Shown: positions 59,041 to 64,000 of the stretch, piece by piece
How the letters are laid out: the number at the start of each line of letters is the position of its first letter
Position numbering within the stretch: the stretch's first letter is position 1
Assembly (NCBI GenBank): GCA_963777725.1
Contig: CAVZRR010000008.1
Location: 50,076 to 114,075, forward strand
Source: RPQJ01 sp963777725
GTDB taxonomy: Bacteria; Pseudomonadota; Gammaproteobacteria; Steroidobacterales; Steroidobacteraceae
Direction: 5' to 3'
Length of the DNA: 64,000 bases
Notes under the pieces: generated by a model
Database searches by the model: none
What the model was told of the DNA's origin: nothing
Seen by the model: only the letters and a program-made list of their open reading frames with translations
Translations under genes and position numbers: made by a program

Positions 59041-60309
59041 GTGCTGGTGCCGATGCCACCCGAAAACCGAGCCACTGCCGAAGAGATTCGCGATACGGTC
59101 GCTGCCGTGTACCGTGCGGAATCCCGCGCGGTGCTCGCGACGCTGATCCGCCTGCTCGGCGACTTCGAACTTGCAGAGGAAGCGCTCCACGAGGCTTTCC
59201 GCGCGGCACTGGAGCAGTGGCCGCGCGACGGCGTACCGGATCGACCGCGCGCGTGGCTCGTGTCCGCCGGTCGCTTCAAGGCGATCGACCAGCTTCGCCG
59301 GCAGGCGCGCTTCGAGCCGCTCGATATCGAGCGGCACGACGTAGCCGCAGAAGAGACCGCATCGGCGGCTCTCGAGGGCGTGCCCGACGACCGACTGCGA
59401 CTGATATTCACCTGCTGCCACCCCGCGCTGGCCGCCGACGCCCAGGTGGCGCTGACGCTGCGCGAGGTCTGCGGACTGGCCACCGAGGAGATCGCGGCGG
59501 CGTTCCTCATCCCGGCCCCGACGCTGGCCCAGCGCATCGTGCGCGCCAAGGCCAAGATCCGCGATGCGCGCATTCCGTACGAAGTGCCGGCGGCGTCAGA
59601 GCTGCCCGGGCGCCTCGAGCCGGTGCTGCGCGTCGTCTATCTCGTGTTCAACGAAGGTTACGCGGCCAGTTCGGGCGCGGCGCTGGTCCGGCACGATCTC
59701 TGCGCCGAGGCGATCCGCCTGGCTCGCCTGCTCGTCGAGTTGCTGCCGGAGCCCGAGGCAATCGGGCTGCTCGCTCTGATGCTGCTGCAGGATTCCCGCC
59801 GCGCCGCGCGGATTTCCGCGTCCGGCGAGCTGATGCTGCTCGACGAGCAGGACCGGTCACTCTGGAACCGGGCGCAGATCGAGGAGGGCACGGCACGGGT
59901 CGATCGCCTGCTCGCTGCGCGTCGGCTCGGCCCGTACACGCTGCAGGCGGCCATCGCGTCCGTGCACGCGCGGGCGCCGGACGCCGCCGCCACGGACTGG
60001 CGTCAGATCGTCGTTCTGTACGACGCGCTGCTGCACCTGGAGCCATCTCCCGTCATCGAGCTCAATCGTGCTGTCGCTGTGGCGATGCGCGATGGCCCGG
60101 CTGCGGGTCTCGTCCTGGTGGACGCGTTGCTCGAGCGCGGCGAATTGGCCGACTATCGCCTGGCCCATGCGGCGCGCGCAGACTTTTGCCGGCGCCTCGG
60201 GCGCACGGCCGAAGCGCGAGCGGCTTACCAGCGTGCGCTCGAGCTGACGAGCCAGGAGACCGAGCGACGATTCCTCGCGCGCCGGCTGGCCGAGCTGGAC
60301 GAACGCTGA
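59041..60309 (+). CDS. ECF42-type sigma factor with C-terminal extension
   Basis: A 422-residue sigma factor. Region 2 is in VYRAESRAVLATLIRLLGDF and AEEALHEAFRAALEQWP; region 4 is in LREVCGLATEEIAAAFLIPA. The long C-terminal domain, with VVYLVFNEGYAASSG and a TPR-like LNRAVAVAMRDGPAAGLVLV, defines the ECF42 group, which lacks a classical anti-sigma factor. The next gene encodes the DGPF-domain protein that always accompanies this group. The first codons are uncertain: the open frame begins at 59041 and an ATG follows at residue 5. Confidence 0.9.
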   Translation: MLVPMPPENRATAEEIRDTVAAVYRAESRAVLATLIRLLGDFELAEEALHEAFRAALEQWPRDGVPDRPRAWLVSAGRFKAIDQLRRQARFEPLDIERHDVAAEETASAALEGVPDDRLRLIFTCCHPALAADAQVALTLREVCGLATEEIAAAFLIPAPTLAQRIVRAKAKIRDARIPYEVPAASELPGRLEPVLRVVYLVFNEGYAASSGAALVRHDLCAEAIRLARLLVELLPEPEAIGLLALMLLQDSRRAARISASGELMLLDEQDRSLWNRAQIEEGTARVDRLLAARRLGPYTLQAAIASVHARAPDAAATDWRQIVVLYDALLHLEPSPVIELNRAVAVAMRDGPAAGLVLVDALLERGELADYRLAHAARADFCRRLGRTAEARAAYQRALELTSQETERRFLARRLAELDER

Positions 60310-60382
60310 GCGGGATTTCTTGTCGCGGTGTTGTCGATCCGGCCCACCGTCGTTCGACTACCCAATGAGAGGAGATACAGCC

Positions 60383-60808
60383 ATGCGCTTCATGATCATC
60401 GTCAAGGCCACGCCGGATTCCGAGGCGGGCGTCATGCCCGAGGACCAGCTGATCGCGCAGATGTGCAGGTACCACGAGGAGTTGGCGCAAGCAGGCATGC
60501 TGCTCGATGCGTCCGGGCTGCAGCCCAGCGCCAAGGGCTGGCGGATCAGGTACTCCGGCGACAAGACCAGCTTCGTCGACGGTCCGTTCACCGAGACCAA
60601 GGAACTGATCGCCGGGTACACGCTGATCGAGGCGAAATCGCGCGAGGAAGCCATCGAGTGGACGCGGCGTTTCCCGAATCCCGCCGTGGACGGCAAGGCT
60701 GGGGAAATCGAGGTGCGGCAGCTGTTCGAGCTCGACGACTTCGATCCGAGCCCGGCGATCGAGCGTTTTCGCGAGCTGGAGGCTGCATTGGAGAAGACCA
60801 AGGCCTGA
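60383..60808 (+). CDS. DGPF/YCII-domain protein, ECF42 partner
   Basis: A 141-residue protein: MRFMIIVKATPDSEAGVMPE opens it and VDGPFTETKELIAGYTLIEA holds the DGPF signature. This domain belongs to the YCII fold. Proteins of this type sit next to ECF42 sigma factors and may be part of their regulon or feedback; the molecular function is not settled. ATG 60383 has GAGAGGAG upstream. Confidence 0.92.
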   Translation: MRFMIIVKATPDSEAGVMPEDQLIAQMCRYHEELAQAGMLLDASGLQPSAKGWRIRYSGDKTSFVDGPFTETKELIAGYTLIEAKSREEAIEWTRRFPNPAVDGKAGEIEVRQLFELDDFDPSPAIERFRELEAALEKTKA

Positions 60809-60823
60809 GGAGGAGGGCAAGTC

Positions 60824-60856
60824 ATGCTGAAGATCATCCTGTTCGGCACCGCCTAG
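60824..60856 (+). other. Ten-codon open frame with a strong ribosome-binding site, possible gene remnant
   Basis: GAGGAGGG precedes ATG 60824, and the frame MLKIILFGTA ends at a TAG at 60854-60856, which overlaps the cydB stop on the other strand. It may be the start of a third gene of the ECF42 unit that was lost when the cydAB segment came to lie here, or a chance frame. Confidence 0.3.
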
Positions 60857-61866
60857 TGATAGCCCTCGCCGGGCTTGAGCTTGCCGCGGAAGATCCAGAA
60901 CACGAACACCGTGTAGCCGAGCACCATCGGCAGCAGCAGCGTGGTGCCGATCAGCATGAACACCTGTGAGCCGACGTAGGCGGCCGTGTCCCAGATCGTC
61001 AGCGTCGGCGGCACCAGCCAGGGGGCGTTCGAGATCACGAGCCCGGCGTAGGCAAGCATGAAAATGCCGACGGCCGCGAGGAACGGCTGCACCGTGCGGC
61101 CGGACAGCGTAGCGCGCCAGCAGATCCACGCCAGCAGCAGCGTGGCGAGCGGCACCGGTGCGAGGTAGAGCACGTTCGGCAACGTGAACCAGCGCTCGGC
61201 GATGCGCTCGATCGCGAGCGGAGTCCACAGGCTGACGACCCCGACGAACAGCATCAACAGCGTCAGCAGCCGTGGCGTAAACCGGCGCGCGCGAACCTCG
61301 ACGGGGCCCTCGGTCTTCATCATCAGCCAGGTCGCGCCGAGCAGCGCGTAACCCGCGACCACGCCGAGTCCGCACATCAGCGAGAAAGGCGTGAGCCAGT
61401 CGAATGCGCCGCCGGCGAACTGGCCGTCGACGACCGTGATGCCCTGGATCAGGCCGCCCAGGATGACGCCCTGGCTCAAGGCCGCCACGGTCGATCCCGC
61501 CGCGAAGGCGATGTCCCACTTCCGATGGCGCGGCTTCGCGACCCAGCGGAACTCGAAGGCCACGCCGCGGAAAATCAGCGCCAGCAGCATCAGGATCACC
61601 GGCAGGTACAGCGCCGGCATGATCACCGCGTAGGCCTTTGGGAATGCGACCCACAGGCCGCCACCGCCGAGGACCAGCCACGTCTCGTTGCCGTCCCAGA
61701 AGGGCGCTACCGAGTTCATCATTTGGTCGCGATCGGCCTCGCTGCGGAAGTACGGGAAGAGAATGCCGAGGCCGAGGTCGAAGCCGTCGAGCACGATGTA
61801 GAGCGCGACCGCGGTGCCGATCACCAGTGCCCAGATCACGGGCATCGTGTATTCGATTCCGGTCAT
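60853..61866 (-). CDS. cioB: Cytochrome bd-type quinol oxidase subunit II (CioB/CydB)
   Basis: A 337-residue membrane protein with about eight helices. The family opening is IEYTMPVIWALVIGTAVALY, then DGFDLGLGILFPYF. The conserved FWDGNETWLVLGGGGLWVAF and FRGVAFEFRW follow. It pairs with subunit I in the inner membrane to form a haem-bearing oxidase that reduces O2 without pumping protons. Its ATG overlaps the subunit I stop (ATGA), as expected for this operon. Confidence 0.94.
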   Translation of the reverse strand: MTGIEYTMPVIWALVIGTAVALYIVLDGFDLGLGILFPYFRSEADRDQMMNSVAPFWDGNETWLVLGGGGLWVAFPKAYAVIMPALYLPVILMLLALIFRGVAFEFRWVAKPRHRKWDIAFAAGSTVAALSQGVILGGLIQGITVVDGQFAGGAFDWLTPFSLMCGLGVVAGYALLGATWLMMKTEGPVEVRARRFTPRLLTLLMLFVGVVSLWTPLAIERIAERWFTLPNVLYLAPVPLATLLLAWICWRATLSGRTVQPFLAAVGIFMLAYAGLVISNAPWLVPPTLTIWDTAAYVGSQVFMLIGTTLLLPMVLGYTVFVFWIFRGKLKPGEGYH

Positions 61867-63275
61867 GTCACACCTCCGCCCGCCAGCGCCTCGCGCGTCG
61901 CCCGTTGCGCAGCCGAGAGTGGCCGGTTGGGCAGTGACGGGTCGGTCCCGTGCGCCGTGGGTGTCGGTCCCTTCTGCAACAGCCGGCGGATGTACAGCAC
62001 GCCGACGCCGAACACCACGCAGTAGACGAACACGAACAGTGCGAGCGAGATCGCCACCGTCGAAGTGAGCACCGGCGAGGTCGCCTGCGCGGTGCGCAGC
62101 ACGCCGTGCACGATCCACGGCTGGCGACCAATCTCGGTGACCATCCAGCCGGCGAGGATCGCGATGAAGCCGAACGACCACGTGTAACCGACGGGCCGCA
62201 GGAACCAGGAGGAATCGAACAGTCGGCCGCGCCACCACAACCATGCTCCGACGAGCCCGATCGCGATCATCAGCATGCCGATCGCGACCATGATGCGGAA
62301 CGAGAAGAACACTGGCCACACCGGCGGCCGGTCCTCGACAGGGAAGTCCTTGAGGCCGGGGAACAGCCCGTTTGGATCGTGCGTGATGATCAGGCTCGCG
62401 CCTTTCGGGATCGAGACCTCGAGTCGGTTGCGTTCGGCCTCGGCGTCGGGCCACGCGAACAGCACGAGGTCGGCCGGTTTGCTGCCGTCCCAGTGCGCCT
62501 CCATCGCCGCCACCTTGGCGGGCTGGTGCTTCGCAGTGTTGAGTCCGTGGAAGTCGCCGATCACCAGCTGCAGTGGCGCGAGCACGGCCAGCATGCCGAC
62601 ACCCATGCGCATCATCGTGCGGCCTTCCTCGACGAAGCGTCCGGCGAGCAGATAGCGCGCGCCCACCGCGAGCACCACGAGCGAAGTGGTCAGGTATGCG
62701 GCGACGAGCATGTGGACGAAGCGGTACGGGAAGCTCGGGTTGAACACGATCTGGAACCAGCTCACCGGGTACGCGATGCCGTCGCGCATCTCGAAGCCCA
62801 CCGGCGTCTGCATCCAGCTGTTCGCGGAGAGAATCCAGAAGGCCGACAGCGCGGTGCCGAACGCGACGATGACCGCCGCCATCGCGTGCAGCCACTTCGG
62901 CACGCGGTCGCCCCCGAACAGCATGATGCCGAGGAACGTGGCCTCGAGGAAGAACGCGGTCAGCACCTCGTAGCCGATCACCGGCCCGATCACGTTACCG
63001 GTGACCTCCGAGAACCGACTCCAGTTCGTGCCGAACTGGTACGAGAGCACGATGCCCGAGACCACGCCCATCGCGAACGAGACCGCGAAGACCTTGGTCC
63101 AGAACCGGGCCAGCGTGCGGTAGTGCTCGCGGCCGGTGCGCAGGTGGGCGATCAGCAGCGTGGCGATGAACGCCGAGAGGCCGATCGTGAAGGCCGGGAA
63201 GACGATGTGGAAGCTGATGGTGAACGCGAACTGGATTCGCGAGAGCAACACCAGCGTGTCGGGGGCGAGGTCCAT
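61863..63275 (-). CDS. cioA: Cytochrome bd-type quinol oxidase subunit I, short Q-loop (cyanide-insensitive type)
   Basis: A 470-residue membrane protein with the haem ligand H23 (SFHIVFPAFTIG), GYEVLTAFFLEATFLGIMLF and the C-terminal GRQPWIVHGVLRT. The loop between helices 6 and 7 (Q-loop) is short, as in CioA/CIO rather than E. coli CydA, and the total length agrees. It oxidises quinol on the periplasmic face and passes electrons to oxygen at haems b and d. Short-loop enzymes are often resistant to cyanide and to sulfide, which fits the nearby persulfide dioxygenase. Confidence 0.94.
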   Translation of the reverse strand: MDLAPDTLVLLSRIQFAFTISFHIVFPAFTIGLSAFIATLLIAHLRTGREHYRTLARFWTKVFAVSFAMGVVSGIVLSYQFGTNWSRFSEVTGNVIGPVIGYEVLTAFFLEATFLGIMLFGGDRVPKWLHAMAAVIVAFGTALSAFWILSANSWMQTPVGFEMRDGIAYPVSWFQIVFNPSFPYRFVHMLVAAYLTTSLVVLAVGARYLLAGRFVEEGRTMMRMGVGMLAVLAPLQLVIGDFHGLNTAKHQPAKVAAMEAHWDGSKPADLVLFAWPDAEAERNRLEVSIPKGASLIITHDPNGLFPGLKDFPVEDRPPVWPVFFSFRIMVAIGMLMIAIGLVGAWLWWRGRLFDSSWFLRPVGYTWSFGFIAILAGWMVTEIGRQPWIVHGVLRTAQATSPVLTSTVAISLALFVFVYCVVFGVGVLYIRRLLQKGPTPTAHGTDPSLPNRPLSAAQRATREALAGGGVT

Positions 63276-63289
63276 GGTCCGCGTGCTCC

Positions 63290-64000
63290 TCAGAATCCGA
63301 ATCTTACCAATGCATTCGACACCCGCGCCCGGATGGCTTCCGATTTCATTGGAAACGAACGGAAAAAGTCTTTCCGGGTCAGCGCTGCATTGCGTGTCCG
63401 CACGTTGGCCGCCCACGCTGCGGCACGCGTCTCGTCGCCCGCCATGGCCTGCGCCGCCGTGGCGATCATCGCAATCAGCACATGGGCACCCGGTGAGCGG
63501 GCCGCCCGTTCGGCCCACTGCGCGGCCTCGGCGTCCTCGCCCAGCGTCATGTGCGTGAAGGCGCGAGTGCCGAGCATCGCGTAATAGAGTGGATCCAGCG
63601 GGCTCAACTGCATCGCGAAATCGACATGGCTGCGGCCCTCGAGACCCCGTCCCGCGAGGGTCTCGGTCCAGGCGCGGGCATAGATGCCCTGCGCATAGTT
63701 CGGGCTGATGGATGTCGAGCGCTCGAGCCAGCCGAGGCTGCCGTCGAGGTCGCCCTCCAGCCAGAACGTGCGTCCCATCGTGAAATTGACAAACGGGTCG
63801 AGCGGGTCAAGGTCGACGCCGCGCTCGGCATGTCGACGGGCCAGCGCGATCTCCGTGGCGAGGTCGTCCGTATTGCGCAGGAATGCAGTCTGGAAATGCA
63901 CGAAAGAAAGCCCCGCGTGGGCGCGCGCAAATCCCGGGTCCCGCGCTACCGCGTGTGAGAACAATGCCGCTGCGGCGGCGTTATCCTTGCGGTTGAAACG
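63290..64000 (-). CDS. TPR-containing protein, C-terminal part (cut by window edge)
   Basis: About 236 residues remain, reading to the edge of the window. At least four TPR-like units are visible (PGFARAHAGLSFVHFQ, ARRHAERGVDLDPLDPF, GSLGWLERSTSISPNYAQG, AQWAERAARSPGAHVLIA). This resembles the C-terminal TPR half of CadC-like or adenylate-cyclase-like regulators, whose N-terminal DNA-binding or catalytic domain would lie beyond the window. It ends 14 bases before the cioA start region on the same strand, but transcription order makes it upstream of cioA. Function is uncertain. Confidence 0.75.
   Translation of the reverse strand, partial: RFNRKDNAAAAALFSHAVARDPGFARAHAGLSFVHFQTAFLRNTDDLATEIALARRHAERGVDLDPLDPFVNFTMGRTFWLEGDLDGSLGWLERSTSISPNYAQGIYARAWTETLAGRGLEGRSHVDFAMQLSPLDPLYYAMLGTRAFTHMTLGEDAEAAQWAERAARSPGAHVLIAMIATAAQAMAGDETRAAAWAANVRTRNAALTRKDFFRSFPMKSEAIRARVSNALVRFGF

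Overview
The window is about 64 kb of very GC-rich, densely packed DNA, and nearly every gene has a clear proteobacterial flavour: FadB/FadA-type beta-oxidation, a soluble lytic transglycosylase, CioAB-type cytochrome bd oxidase, polyphosphate kinase, a bactofilin module and a sigma-54 regulator of the FisR type. A free-living respiratory member of the Pseudomonadota, probably a gamma- or betaproteobacterium, fits best; I cannot name the genus. I see no tRNA, rRNA, CRISPR array, prophage or insertion sequence, and no gene-free stretch longer than about 265 bases.

Layout. 1-0.9 kb: 5' part of zwf on the minus strand. 1-5.4 kb: a TGS GTPase and a phospholipid/membrane cluster (CDP-alcohol phosphotransferase, a fused PlsC-CdsA protein, a DedA-like protein, a membrane protein). 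5.4-5.6 kb: a candidate structured RNA with promoter and terminator. 6-8 kb: lytic transglycosylase. 8.4-14.3 kb: fadB, fadA, a small protein and a long acyl-CoA dehydrogenase. 14.3-16.2 kb: an exported Sel1/ankyrin protein.

16.2-26.9 kb is the most interesting part. A divergent iron-sulfur flavoprotein faces a tight operon of a TPR protein, a membrane b-type-cytochrome-like protein, a 21-haem c-type cytochrome, a giant 41-haem c-type cytochrome built from eighteen two-haem repeats, a SPOR-TPR-beta-barrel outer-membrane protein and a lipoprotein. Together they look like a trans-envelope electron conduit that is not the MtrCAB type.

27-31 kb: an SDR, a LOG-family protein, an orphan EncFtn-type ferritin, and a persulfide dioxygenase divergent from a FisR regulator with a recognisable sigma-54 promoter between them. 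31-37.6 kb: metallophosphoesterase, then cyanophycinase, cyanophycin synthetase and a second Mur-ligase protein. 37.6-46 kb: gamma-glutamyltransferase, DUF938 methyltransferase, sorbosone/glucose dehydrogenase with a cytochrome c tail, YdjM-like hydrolase, ABC1 kinase-like protein, DUF2238 and DUF4442 proteins. 46-50.7 kb: ParA, Ppk1, bactofilin, DUF6776-like and M23 peptidase. 50.9-58.9 kb: mostly secreted hydrolases, an SMP-30 protein, a VOC protein, a TetR regulator with an operator-like palindrome, an RlpA-like protein and a penicillin-acylase relative. 59-60.8 kb: ECF42-type sigma factor with its DGPF partner. 60.8-63.3 kb: cioAB. The window ends inside a TPR gene.

A caution for every reader: about eighteen otherwise well-conserved genes are broken by single-base shifts, both insertions and deletions, in unrelated functions. 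I read these mainly as residual assembly or sequencing errors, and I annotate the gene across the break, giving the approximate position of each.
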